Origin: SURF-25 sp040754255
GTDB lineage: Bacteria > Omnitrophota > Gorgyraeia > Gygaellales > Profunditerraquicolaceae
Length of the DNA stretch: 44,255 nucleotides
Direction: 5' to 3'
Assembly (NCBI GenBank): GCA_040754255.1
Contig: JBFMDA010000008.1
Span: 1 to 44,255, forward strand
Below the pieces are notes generated by a model. The model saw nothing but the letters and a program-made list of their open reading frames with translations, searched no databases and was not told where the DNA came from. Positions 18,001-24,838 of the stretch are shown here, in pieces (the first letter of the stretch is position 1; each line of letters begins with the position of its first letter). Made by a program: the position numbers and the translations under genes.

Positions 18001-18139
18001 CTGCGGTGTGCCGGGCATTCAGGGAAAGGTTAGTGCGTGCAGCCAGGAATGAGACCGATACAGAACCGAAGACCAGGACCAATAGCAGAAACGTAAAGAT
18101 AAGCGAAATACCCTTTTCGTTACGCATAACCTTGAGCAC
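15089..18139 (-). CDS. Giant PilX-like pilus protein, copy 1
   Basis: 1016 residues, starting at GTG 18139 with a perfect AAGGAGG ribosome site 7 nt upstream (plus-strand 18147-18153). The N-terminus (RNEKGISLIFTFLLLVLVFG) has a prepilin-like KG cleavage context and a hydrophobic helix but no Glu at +5, as in PilX/GspK-type minor pilins. The remainder is Tyr-, Asn- and Trp-rich with many short blocks. One of them (FNGIIYSKVPIRL ... EESIYLKGNYN) resembles the beta-strand repeats of PilX/DUF4900-type pilus proteins. At five times or more the length of ordinary PilX it may be an adhesive tip or large cell-surface protein. Residues 1-153 are encoded by DNA identical to copy 2; the rest has diverged although the last 27 residues are the same. 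Substrate or ligand unknown. Confidence 0.8.
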   Translation of the reverse strand: MLKVMRNEKGISLIFTFLLLVLVFGSVSVSFLAARTNLSLNARHTAELQVARELDSAKAAALWEISQAGNEWDTLASTTTDSTPRMPGSSITDNFYSLSGHSFRVYVTNDGGVINVFIHAYKDRTGTYPNYKYSYSKYAQYRYVPTPLYQYFIFVNQPLTFAGADNLYKVKGGRIHSNKDITFQPYPSYNYGLIFKGLRFDKLTEMTAAGTIKYAQRSYYPTPVSLDRADVYDENNSTSIETSEWTNATLGYRQYKAPAPYPINYVNGSTAHYHNFTTTDEGVLPGPLAYYYPSSSYKYRAKASDVSGDVDPYAMFRWTTDQDTVNAPPVWLGEDSYFWGKQYNGSLIPIFDVWGYRTNETQTQWMSQDGVINATPYARVNYFDIDASGTGFINYTNTTGVFYSANAIFKPYQNNLGVNNTNVWIEIPGALPQTYKWETKYAGVEPGPVKFYETERCGSGHPGCIIETTNVTNTWGWHYRKKLNGTYCQSWNTTCYNNASATYVPINASTTVPMNGTTQNYFDLIITDPRDRNYEFFDDYSYGDDHTDSSSPYRDIRVFDIVKQPTGFAKYQQQITNLGFDPNIIKGGVTRKYFDLGQLFDKAGADSPYKVRAQQDGIYIDETNANTMRDWLNSAGFTVAVWPKSFANWRTNQAINAFDINVGYLKTVLPTLKPSFNGIIYSKVPIRLNNATELPGTNEGDRKAVFSVLCEESIYLKGNYNTVNWKISHLATKKIIYALTGQFVDRSYVDFWGYNGYEWSYGTNLTQYDVYPYVYHKLNATGKLLAEEGTPGVDNGIWVGTTGDYTDLYNSWSSGGNPYGITYTIAQWNTNTRDAKEALWQSKSPQWRPPNNITNYQYEHQYYNSLFLTPYNFPSSIVQNYTPSSGPGSVLNTQFEDWWYNYIYDFYRAGTVHINGSMINLYDTPGDPVGCCDDEYWSASNATENPLNYRRNPSNLTAPTSAYLGTTTVHQPTVYQEYDDRLPDAVPKNYQAVLGMTGESVWRQISEDYFYNNTGG

Positions 18140-18182
18140 GCCTTCTCCTCCTTGGTAAAAGTCCTATAAAAAGTATAGCACT
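17679..18182. repeat. 504-bp identical direct repeat, copy 1
   Basis: Base-for-base identical to 20921-21424 at a constant offset of 3242. It covers the promoter -10, ribosome site and first 153 codons of the minus-strand giant PilX-like gene. Identity stops abruptly at both ends. Confidence 0.95.
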
Positions 18183-18200
18183 CTCGTAGAGCTAAGACAA
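18172..18200 (-). promoter_or_regulatory. Promoter of giant PilX-like copy 1
   Basis: On the minus strand, TTGTCT (18195-18200), a 17-nt spacer and TATACT (18172-18177) precede a short leader and the AAGGAGG site. The -10 lies inside the identical repeat and the -35 outside it, yet copy 2 has a comparable -35 (TTGTAA) at the same distance. Confidence 0.6.
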
Positions 18201-18308
18201 TAGAAAAGAGTAGGCGTAGGAGAGAAGGCTAAGGCTAAGGTTAAGTAAGGTTGAGGTCGAGGTTAAGGTAGTAAGTGAGTTACGAGTTATTGAGTTAATG
18301 CGGTAATA

Positions 18309-18339
18309 AAAAAAGCGCTTTTTTCCGAAGCGCTTTTTT
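18309..18339. terminator. Bidirectional intrinsic terminator after giant PilX-like copy 2
   Basis: The same 12-bp stem as at 15016-15047 (AAAAAAGCGCTT/AAGCGCTTTTTT) with a 7-base loop. It lies at the same position relative to the 3' end of copy 2, so the tandem duplication included the terminator. Confidence 0.85.
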
Positions 18340-18381
18340 GTGTTTTTACGCACTACGCATTACGCGATACGCACTACGAAC

Positions 18382-21381
18382 TTACCCTCCCGTATTATTG
18401 TAGAAGTAATCCTCGGAAATCTGCCTCCATACACTCTCACCCGTCATGCCTAAGACTGCCTGGTAGTTCTTGGGCACTGCGTCAGGGAGCCGGTCGTCGT
18501 ATTCCTGGAGAATATCGGGTTGTGTGTTGGTATAACCCAATAAAAAGTGATAAGATGCCCTCGGGGTATAAGTATTCCTTTCATTAAAGGGATTTTCAGT
18601 TGCGTTGCAGGCAGCCCAGTATTCATCATCGCAACAGCCCGCAGGGTCTCCGGGGGTGTCGTAGAGATTTATCATGGAGCCGTTGATACGCACAGATACA
18701 GTGGCATTAGGCCATGGCCAGCTTCCGGGATTTCTCCAGTCTTCAAACTGGAAGTTCATTACCGAGCCGGGCCCGGATGAGGGGGTATAGTTTTGATAAA
18801 AGGGGCTAGGAAAGTTATAAGGGGTCAGGAATAAGGAATTGTAATAATGTGTGGTGCTTGAGCCTGTCACTTGGTTTGGTGGATAATAGCCGCCTGGCTT
18901 AGCTTCCCATTCCTGTTGTTTGAGTCCGGTTCGATTGACCATAAAGTTATAGCACTGGTCGACTTCAGCGGGAAGTTGAGATGAATAATCCGGAACACTC
19001 CAAAATTGGCCCGGGTCAACGCCTGGGGTCCCCTCTTCACACGGCCAATAGATTCCTGATGTGGTATTGAGCTTAAGATAAATATACTTCCACATATCCC
19101 AGGGTTGTATATAGGTACCGTTGTAAACCCCTCCATTATAATTCCGGAAATCCCGGTAAGAGGGATCATTAAAAGAGCTGGAAAGCCCGTAAATAATCTT
19201 CTTGGTAGCAAGATGCGAGATTTTCCACTCTACCGTATTATAGCTGCCTTTTAAGTAAATGCTTTCTTCGCACAGCACCGTAAATACTGCCTTTCTGTCT
19301 CCTTCATTGGTGCCGGGAAGATTGGTAGCATAGGAAAGCCGGATAGGTACCTTCGAATAAATGATGCCGTTAAAACTCGGCTTTAACGTGGGCAATGCGC
19401 TTCTTAACTGCCCTACATTAATATCAAATGCGCTGATGGTTTGTGCAGTCCGCCAGTTGTAAAACGTTTTTGGCCAGGTGGCAAGCGCAGGATACCCTGC
19501 GCTATTTAACCACGTTTTTACGCTGTTTGCGTTTGTTTCATCAATGTATATTCCGTCTTGCTGGGCTCTTAATTTGTAGACGCTGTCAGAGCCGGCCTTA
19601 TCGAATAACTGCCCTAAGTCAAAGTATTTCCTGACAACCCCTGCTTTTAATATTTCAGGGCTAAATCCAAGATTGGCAAGTTTCTGCTGGTATTTCTGAA
19701 ACCCCGAAGATTGTTTTAAGATATTAAACGCCCGGATATCGCGATGTACGCTTGAGGTATCATTGGCATCGTTTCCGTAGGTAAAGTCTTCAAAGAATTC
19801 GTTATTGCGGTCCCTGGGGTCAGTAAGGATTAAATCAAAGTAATTGGTCATAGTACCGTTTACCGGGACTTGCGTTGAGGCATTTATTGCGACAAAGGTA
19901 GAGGAGGTGTTATTGTAGCAGGCGTTATTAGAACAATAGCTGCTCCCCATTTTTTTTCTGTATCTCCAGCCTGTATTATTTGTCACACAGTAATAATTGT
20001 CGACTATACAGCCTGAGTTAAACGATGCGTTGCTTCTGCACAACTCAGTTTCATAGAACTTAACCGGCTCGCCGAAGCCGCTTTGATATTTATCTTCCCA
20101 TTTGTAGGTTTGGGGCAATGAGCCTGGGATTTCGATCCATTTATTGGTGTTATTGACACCTAAGGCATCCTGGTATGGTTTAAACATTACATTGGCGCCA
20201 TAAAATTCGCCGATAGAATTATTATAAATGTCGAGGTCATTAGTAGAAAGGTTGGTATCAAAGTAATAGACATACACCCCGGTTGCATTGCCATAACTAC
20301 CGTCTGCCTGCATGCGCCATTTTCTTGTTTCGTCACGATAGTCATACGCTATTGAGCCGTTGTATTGTTTACCGTAAAACATCAGATCTTCGCCTTGCCA
20401 CAGCCAAGGAGCATTAACCATACTCTCGTTAGTTGAAAATTCCTGGCTCATATAATCACCGGTAAGCCACTCTGATTTTGGGGAGGGATTTCTGCTGCAT
20501 CCCGGGCACCAGTATGCCAAAGGGCCGGGCCTGACAAATGTGTCCATAGTGGTCCAGAAATGGTCATGGCTATTAGGCCAAACCGAGTATTTGGTAGGAT
20601 ACGGGGCAGGTACCATGCCCTGCCTCCATCCGCTTGAGCCGTTTTGTACTTCTTGGCTGCTATACGAACCGTCATTATTTTCGTCATAATAATCATTGAA
20701 GTCTATAACCCAGGGGCTGGGATATTGATTCCGCCTTTTATATTGTATAGTCCCGGCCGCAGACATTTCAGTGAGTTGCGCGAAGCGGATGCCGGTTTGG
20801 GGAGTCGGAAAGTCATAGTAAGAAACGGGCGAAAAGGTGATATTTTGGTTCGAATGGATCCTGCCACCTTTTACCTTATAAAGGAGATTACCTCCAGAAA
20901 AGTCAAGTTTTTGGTTTGCAAATATAAAATACTGATACAGAGGCGTGGGCACATACCTATATTGGGCGTATTTAGAGTAAGAGTATTTGTAGTTGGGGTA
21001 GGTGCCGGTACGGTCCTTGTAGGCATGGATAAAGACATTGATGACCCCTCCGTCATTGGTCACATACACCCTGAACGAATGGCCTGAAAGGGAGTAGAAG
21101 TTATCGGTGATGGATGAGCCGGGCATACGCGGGGTTGAGTCGGTGGTGGTGCTTGCGAGGGTATCCCACTCATTGCCTGCCTGGGAGATTTCCCACAGCG
21201 CTGCTGCCTTGGCAGAGTCAAGCTCACGGGCTACCTGTAGCTCTGCGGTGTGCCGGGCATTCAGGGAAAGGTTAGTGCGTGCAGCCAGGAATGAGACCGA
21301 TACAGAACCGAAGACCAGGACCAATAGCAGAAACGTAAAGATAAGCGAAATACCCTTTTCGTTACGCATAACCTTGAGCAC
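18382..21381 (-). CDS. Giant PilX-like pilus protein, copy 2
   Basis: 999 residues, starting at a GTG with the same AAGGAGG site as copy 1. The prepilin-like KG/ISLIFTFLLL start and residues 1-153 are identical to copy 1. The middle is clearly homologous with many substitutions and loop length changes. Strongly conserved islands are YFDLILTDPRDRN, VRKYFDLGQLFDKAG, AQQDGIYIDETNAN, LPTLKPSFNGIIYSKVPIRL and the C-terminal MTGESVWRQISEDYFYNNTG. The C-terminal island is conserved in protein but differs at many synonymous sites. This indicates an old duplication under protein-level selection, with later homogenisation of the 5' end. It probably acts with the divergent prepilin genes that begin 250 bp away. 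Confidence 0.8.
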   Translation of the reverse strand: MLKVMRNEKGISLIFTFLLLVLVFGSVSVSFLAARTNLSLNARHTAELQVARELDSAKAAALWEISQAGNEWDTLASTTTDSTPRMPGSSITDNFYSLSGHSFRVYVTNDGGVINVFIHAYKDRTGTYPNYKYSYSKYAQYRYVPTPLYQYFIFANQKLDFSGGNLLYKVKGGRIHSNQNITFSPVSYYDFPTPQTGIRFAQLTEMSAAGTIQYKRRNQYPSPWVIDFNDYYDENNDGSYSSQEVQNGSSGWRQGMVPAPYPTKYSVWPNSHDHFWTTMDTFVRPGPLAYWCPGCSRNPSPKSEWLTGDYMSQEFSTNESMVNAPWLWQGEDLMFYGKQYNGSIAYDYRDETRKWRMQADGSYGNATGVYVYYFDTNLSTNDLDIYNNSIGEFYGANVMFKPYQDALGVNNTNKWIEIPGSLPQTYKWEDKYQSGFGEPVKFYETELCRSNASFNSGCIVDNYYCVTNNTGWRYRKKMGSSYCSNNACYNNTSSTFVAINASTQVPVNGTMTNYFDLILTDPRDRNNEFFEDFTYGNDANDTSSVHRDIRAFNILKQSSGFQKYQQKLANLGFSPEILKAGVVRKYFDLGQLFDKAGSDSVYKLRAQQDGIYIDETNANSVKTWLNSAGYPALATWPKTFYNWRTAQTISAFDINVGQLRSALPTLKPSFNGIIYSKVPIRLSYATNLPGTNEGDRKAVFTVLCEESIYLKGSYNTVEWKISHLATKKIIYGLSSSFNDPSYRDFRNYNGGVYNGTYIQPWDMWKYIYLKLNTTSGIYWPCEEGTPGVDPGQFWSVPDYSSQLPAEVDQCYNFMVNRTGLKQQEWEAKPGGYYPPNQVTGSSTTHYYNSLFLTPYNFPSPFYQNYTPSSGPGSVMNFQFEDWRNPGSWPWPNATVSVRINGSMINLYDTPGDPAGCCDDEYWAACNATENPFNERNTYTPRASYHFLLGYTNTQPDILQEYDDRLPDAVPKNYQAVLGMTGESVWRQISEDYFYNNTGG

Positions 21382-21424
21382 GCCTTCTCCTCCTTGGTAA
21401 AAGTCCTATAAAAAGTATAGCACT
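20921..21424. repeat. 504-bp identical direct repeat, copy 2
   Basis: Identical to 17679-18182. It covers the 5' end and near-upstream region of the second giant PilX-like gene. Confidence 0.95.
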
Positions 21425-21442
21425 GTAGGGTAGCTCTTACAA
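21414..21442 (-). promoter_or_regulatory. Promoter of giant PilX-like copy 2
   Basis: Minus-strand TTGTAA (21437-21442), 17-nt spacer, TATACT (21414-21419). It has the same geometry as copy 1, so the two genes are probably transcribed separately. Confidence 0.55.
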
Positions 21443-21449
21443 TAGAAAA

Positions 21450-21580
21450 GAGTATTCGCGTTATGCGTATTGCGTACGGCGTAGCGCGCTCAATACTAAA
21501 CGCAACACGCTGAGCGCCCAACGCATACATCATACATATAGGATTCTCTACTCTGTACTCAATACACTATACTCAATACG
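21450..21580. repeat. GCGTATTGCGTACGG-type degenerate inverted repeat and CTCAATAC words
   Basis: In the divergent gap, words such as TTATGCGTATTGCGTACGGC are followed by near reverse complements (ACGCAACACGCTGAGCGCCC, then AACGCATAC). After these come CTCTGTACTCAATAC-type direct words. The architecture resembles 30790-30950. Confidence 0.5.
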
Positions 21581-21587
21581 AAAAACA

Positions 21588-21616
21588 TTGACTTTCCCCG
21601 CTTTTTGTATTAAATT
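21588..21616 (+). promoter_or_regulatory. Candidate promoter for the prepilin genes
   Basis: TTGACT (21588-21593), 17-nt spacer, TAAATT (21611-21616). The -10 is weak and the implied start lies very close to the AAAGGA ribosome site at 21622-21627, so the exact -10 is uncertain. Confidence 0.35.
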
Positions 21617-21631
21617 AACACAAAGGAACGT

Positions 21632-22114
21632 ATGAAGAGAATAAAAGGGCTGACGTTAGTCGAAGTGCTCGTGGCAATGGCAATTTTGGCCGTAGTGGCC
21701 CTGTCAATGTTTATGGTGTATCCCGCTCTTTTTGAAAACGTAACCCTCTCGTCGGAAAATATGAAGGCTTTCGAGGCTGCAAAGAGGCAGATGGAAGCAC
21801 TCGTTGCCGCCAACTATACCGACCTCTACAACGTATCTTACAATACAACGCCCGTAGCGAATAATTTTACACCACAAAATTTGCTGAACAGCACAGGGGT
21901 GTATTACGTCAAGAGATTAACGTACGCCAATTTAACCGATATTCCTAATTTACTCGACCTTGAGGTAGTTGTTTCATATAAGGTAGGGGCGCGGACCATA
22001 GGGGAAGACCAAAACTTAAACTGGGTTCTTGATGCAGGGGAAGACATAGACAGTAACGGGAAAATTAATTCAACGATAAAGTTATCTACTCTAATCTTTA
22101 ACCAAAACCTCTAA
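21632..22114 (+). CDS. Type IV prepilin-like minor pilin (PilV-like)
   Basis: 160 residues with a textbook class III signal: a short basic leader MKRIKG, cleavage before L, Glu at +5 (LTLVEVLVAMAILAVVALSM), then a hydrophobic assembly helix. The remaining ~120 residues form a small globular pilin head with an acidic DENQNLNWVLDAGEDID-like stretch that could bind metal. AAAGGA lies 4 nt upstream of the ATG. PilD-type peptidase processing and incorporation into a pilus or pseudopilus are expected. It is followed 7 nt later by a second prepilin. The PilV label comes from gene order and length only. Confidence 0.85.
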   Translation: MKRIKGLTLVEVLVAMAILAVVALSMFMVYPALFENVTLSSENMKAFEAAKRQMEALVAANYTDLYNVSYNTTPVANNFTPQNLLNSTGVYYVKRLTYANLTDIPNLLDLEVVVSYKVGARTIGEDQNLNWVLDAGEDIDSNGKINSTIKLSTLIFNQNL

Positions 22115-22121
22115 AAAAACC

Positions 22122-22694
22122 ATGCATAGACAAAAAGGCTTTACCCTGGTTGAAATCGTGGTCGCAATGGCAGTGCTTTTGATTATCGTCTACCTCACCG
22201 CTTCCATAATCGGCTCTTACAGTACACCCTCCCTCTTGGTAGAAACAAAAATGTTCATCAATAGCCAGGCACGCCAGGCAATGGACAGGATTTCCTGGGA
22301 GCTTATGCAGGCAAATTCGGCCATGGTCTATGAAAACGGCACCAGTATCCGTTTTGCCGTACCGATAGAAAACGCAACCGGAGATTTTGTCCGCTCAAGC
22401 ACCGGAGATCTGTTATGGGGAGACAAACAAACCGCGGGTAATTATATACGGTATACCTATTCAACTGCCAATAAGACGCTCTACCGGCAGCTCCTCGATA
22501 ACGCGACGAATCCTATCACTGGCACCCAGAAGCCCATTTCTTATAATGTGACCAATTTCACTGTGTGGCGTAATTATACCTGTTGCCCGCAATACGAATT
22601 TGCCGTTGATTTTTCCGCTACGAAATATATGAACAAAACCCTTCCAGAGCCGGTCAATTATACGATCCGGTTCTCGGTAACGCCTTCGAATTAG
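22122..22694 (+). CDS. Type IV prepilin-like minor pilin (PilW-like)
   Basis: 190 residues; leader MHRQKG, cleavage before FTLVEIVVAMAVLLIIVYLTASI with Glu at +5. A helix with PilW/GspJ-like features follows (INSQARQAMDRISWELMQAN), then a beta-rich C-terminal domain (TGDLLWGDKQTAGNYIRYTYS). PilW- and GspJ-like pilins act as priming tip proteins together with PilV and PilX, which fits the giant PilX-like genes next door. No terminator is obvious directly after it. Confidence 0.85.
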   Translation: MHRQKGFTLVEIVVAMAVLLIIVYLTASIIGSYSTPSLLVETKMFINSQARQAMDRISWELMQANSAMVYENGTSIRFAVPIENATGDFVRSSTGDLLWGDKQTAGNYIRYTYSTANKTLYRQLLDNATNPITGTQKPISYNVTNFTVWRNYTCCPQYEFAVDFSATKYMNKTLPEPVNYTIRFSVTPSN

Positions 22695-22832
22695 TTCGTA
22701 GAGAGTGCAGAGTAGTAAGTAGAGAGGCAAAACAAATCTTCCGACAAATCCTCATCCTCAACCTTTCTTAACCTAAGCCTTAACCTTAGCCTATTATAAT
22801 ATGATTTGGTCTTCTTAAGCCTTTCCTGGGGT

Positions 22833-22846
22833 GTAAAAAATTTTAC
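22833..22846. promoter_or_regulatory. Palindrome abutting the pilus-operon promoter (candidate operator)
   Basis: GTAAAA-AA-TTTTAC is a perfect 6-bp inverted repeat lying immediately before the -35 at 22847. The small HTH protein encoded just downstream is the obvious candidate to bind it; this is inference. Confidence 0.35.
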
Positions 22847-22875
22847 TTGACAAAATAATGATTATGGTATACAGT
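22847..22875 (+). promoter_or_regulatory. Promoter of the HTH-pilNOPQ operon
   Basis: A perfect TTGACA (22847-22852) is followed at 17 nt by TACAGT (22870-22875). TATACA at 22868 is an alternative with a 15-nt spacer. The leader would be about 50 nt, ending with AGGGA ahead of the ATG at 22931. Confidence 0.6.
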
Positions 22876-22930
22876 TAATGATTAGTTATACTTAATACAT
22901 CTCAATACAAACAAAACAGGACAGGGACAT

Positions 22931-23128
22931 ATGCATGAAAAACTATTTTATACCAGGGAAGTGCTGAAAAGGATCGGGGTATCGCGCAATACGCTTTTCT
23001 TGTGGTTTAAGCACCGCAAAATTCCGGAAGTGCAGCGTGACCGTAACGGCCACCGTATTTTTACCAAGAAGGACATTCAGAAAATACTCTTGTATAAAAA
23101 CAGGCTCATGCCGCCTCCCGAAGGATAA
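22931..23128 (+). CDS. Small MerR/excisionase-type helix-turn-helix protein
   Basis: 65 residues forming only a winged-HTH of the MerR/excisionase class: FYTREVLKRIGVSRNTLFLWFKHRKIP is the helix-turn-helix and RDRNGHRIFTKKDIQKI the wing and following helix. There is no effector or dimerisation domain. It is the first gene of the pilNOPQ transcript, only 2 nt before pilN, so it may autoregulate pilus assembly genes through the palindrome at 22833-22846. Its DNA target is not known. Confidence 0.75.
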   Translation: MHEKLFYTREVLKRIGVSRNTLFLWFKHRKIPEVQRDRNGHRIFTKKDIQKILLYKNRLMPPPEG

Positions 23129-23130
23129 AG

Positions 23131-23727
23131 ATGGTAAAGGTAAATTTACTGCCGGCTGATGCAAGTAAGAAAAAACAGATAATGTCCCCGACCTTGTTAG
23201 GGAAGGCGATGCTCTTTGTGGGGATATTGACCTTGTTTTTCTTCGCAGGAGGCATTGCGGTAAGGGTGGTGAACTTTTTCAGGGAAAAATCCATGCCGCA
23301 GATACTTTCCCAGTACCAACAGGCACAGGACCTGGCGACCAAGATCAGGAATATTAAGGCAAAGGAGAACGAGCTTAGCAGTGAGATAGAGTTTCTTACG
23401 CGTTATTTAGCCCGGGATATCCTCTGGTCAGAAACGCTGGAAGTGCTGCGCGACCTTATTCCTGAGCAGGTCTGGTTAACGCAGCTTTCTTTTGAAAAGC
23501 AGGAGGCCCCCAACGCGCCGCCCGCAAAGCTATACATGCGAGGAGCCCTTATTGCGCTGGGCAGGGAAAAACCCCTTGAATTATTAAGCATGTTTGTGAA
23601 TAAGCTTAAAACAGACAACGAACTGTCCAAGAATTTCAACAGCCCTGCGTTGACCGATTCCCATAATGAGATGTATAACGGCAAAGAGATCATGGTGTTT
23701 TCACTTGAATTGCCTTTAAAGAAATAG
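23131..23727 (+). CDS. pilN: PilN-like type IV pilus alignment protein
   Basis: 198 residues with the PilN signature at the N-terminus (VKVNLLPAD), which docks in PilM. A single transmembrane helix spans about residues 27-48, then comes a coiled coil (LATKIRNIKAKENELSSEIEFL). The periplasmic ferredoxin-like domain includes LEVLRDLIPEQVWLTQLSFE. PilN and PilO form the inner-membrane ring linking the cytoplasmic motor to the secretin. The pilM gene, usually first in such operons, here lies four genes downstream. Confidence 0.85.
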   Translation: MVKVNLLPADASKKKQIMSPTLLGKAMLFVGILTLFFFAGGIAVRVVNFFREKSMPQILSQYQQAQDLATKIRNIKAKENELSSEIEFLTRYLARDILWSETLEVLRDLIPEQVWLTQLSFEKQEAPNAPPAKLYMRGALIALGREKPLELLSMFVNKLKTDNELSKNFNSPALTDSHNEMYNGKEIMVFSLELPLKK

Positions 23728-23731
23728 CGCA

Positions 23732-24340
23732 ATGGCAAAAAGCGACTTAGAGAACATAGTTCAGCAGCTGAAGGCAAGCGGCGTATTGTATTTGATAATT
23801 TCTGTCTTGGTATGCCTGGTTATATTTTATATAGTATTCCTGCCTGCGGTAAAAAAGTTTGGCGAGCTTTCGCAGCAGATAAGGGAAAAGAAGGCCAATA
23901 TCGTCAAAATCAAGGCACCGGAAGATGAATATAAGCTGCTTGTGGAGGAGCTTGGCAAGACGGCGTCAAAAACAGAAACCTTACGCGAGGGGCTTTTTTG
24001 GCAGAAAGACATAAGTAAGTTTCTTGATGAGCTGACCAGGCTTGCGTCGGGCTTGGATATCGAGTTTCTTTCGTTAATGCCTGAGGCGAATCCTATGATT
24101 CCTCCGCAGGACAAGGAATATGCGGCAAAATATTCCTTTTCGCGCGTACCCATTACGGTCAAAATGAGGGCGAGCTATAATAATCTGCTTGAATTTTTAC
24201 GGAAGATAGAGGAAGGAAAGAAATTTATTAAGATTGATTATTTAGGTATTACCTCAGAAGGGAATATTGTATATACACACAACATACAGGTCAAATTCAG
24301 CATATTGACCCAAGAGGCTGCAAGTGCGAACAATAAGTAA
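23732..24340 (+). CDS. pilO: PilO-like type IV pilus alignment protein
   Basis: 202 residues: a short cytoplasmic start, one transmembrane helix (about 16-38), a coiled coil (FGELSQQIREKKANIVKI) and a periplasmic domain with VPITVKMRASYNNLLEFLRKIEEGKKFIKI in two parts, the typical PilO ferredoxin-like fold. It pairs with PilN. It begins 4 nt after pilN and overlaps the next gene by 17 nt. Confidence 0.85.
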   Translation: MAKSDLENIVQQLKASGVLYLIISVLVCLVIFYIVFLPAVKKFGELSQQIREKKANIVKIKAPEDEYKLLVEELGKTASKTETLREGLFWQKDISKFLDELTRLASGLDIEFLSLMPEANPMIPPQDKEYAAKYSFSRVPITVKMRASYNNLLEFLRKIEEGKKFIKIDYLGITSEGNIVYTHNIQVKFSILTQEAASANNK

Positions 24341-24836
24341 GGTAACTAAAGGTTACTTCCGTATGTTGGTTGCTGCAGGAGTGTCTTTTCTTCTGTGGCA
24401 GGTTACGGCCAGCGCCGCAAACCTTCTTGAAAACACGCGAGACCCTTTTGTTTCCATAATTGACTTAGCCAAAGAAGAGGCGCAGAGGACTACCAAGATC
24501 GACCTGCCCGGAGTTGCGTTGCGGGGGATTATTTACAGCGATGCCAAGGCAGTAGCCATAGTCAATGACGAACTGGTTATGGCGGGGGACAATTGGTCCG
24601 GCTATAAAGTAGAGGATATTCGTCCGGACAGGGTGATTTTTAATGACGGGATGAGGTCTTACGAACTGATTATGCAACAGAAGGATTTAGACGCGGAAAA
24701 AGCGCAGGAAAATGCAAAAGAAAACGTAGCTGAGGCGCCGAAAGTAGAGAACCGGCCCCAGGAAGAATGGCAATACGGCCTTCCTTCCCAAGAAAAGTAT
24801 GGGCCGGGTATGTATATGCCTGAAAGGAAAGAATAA
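24324..24836 (+). CDS. PilP-like pilus/secretin assembly protein
   Basis: 170 residues; a signal peptide or anchor (MLVAAGVSFLLWQVTASAAN) is followed by RDPFVSIIDLAK and a small beta domain (LPGVALRGIIYSDAKAVAIV, GYKVEDIRPDRVIF) that matches the homology region of PilP/GspC. A charged, Pro-rich tail follows. PilP bridges PilNO to the secretin. The GTG at 24324 overlaps pilO; an alternative ATG at 24363 gives a shorter leader starting MLVAAG and has AAAGG about 10 nt upstream. Confidence 0.75.
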   Translation: MRTISKVTKGYFRMLVAAGVSFLLWQVTASAANLLENTRDPFVSIIDLAKEEAQRTTKIDLPGVALRGIIYSDAKAVAIVNDELVMAGDNWSGYKVEDIRPDRVIFNDGMRSYELIMQQKDLDAEKAQENAKENVAEAPKVENRPQEEWQYGLPSQEKYGPGMYMPERKE

Positions 24837-24838
24837 AA

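Noticed and set aside
17865..18158. Plus-strand 97-codon frame, repeated identically at 21107-21400
   Set aside because: Its duplication follows from the identical 504-bp block of the minus-strand PilX-like genes. There is no independent coding evidence.
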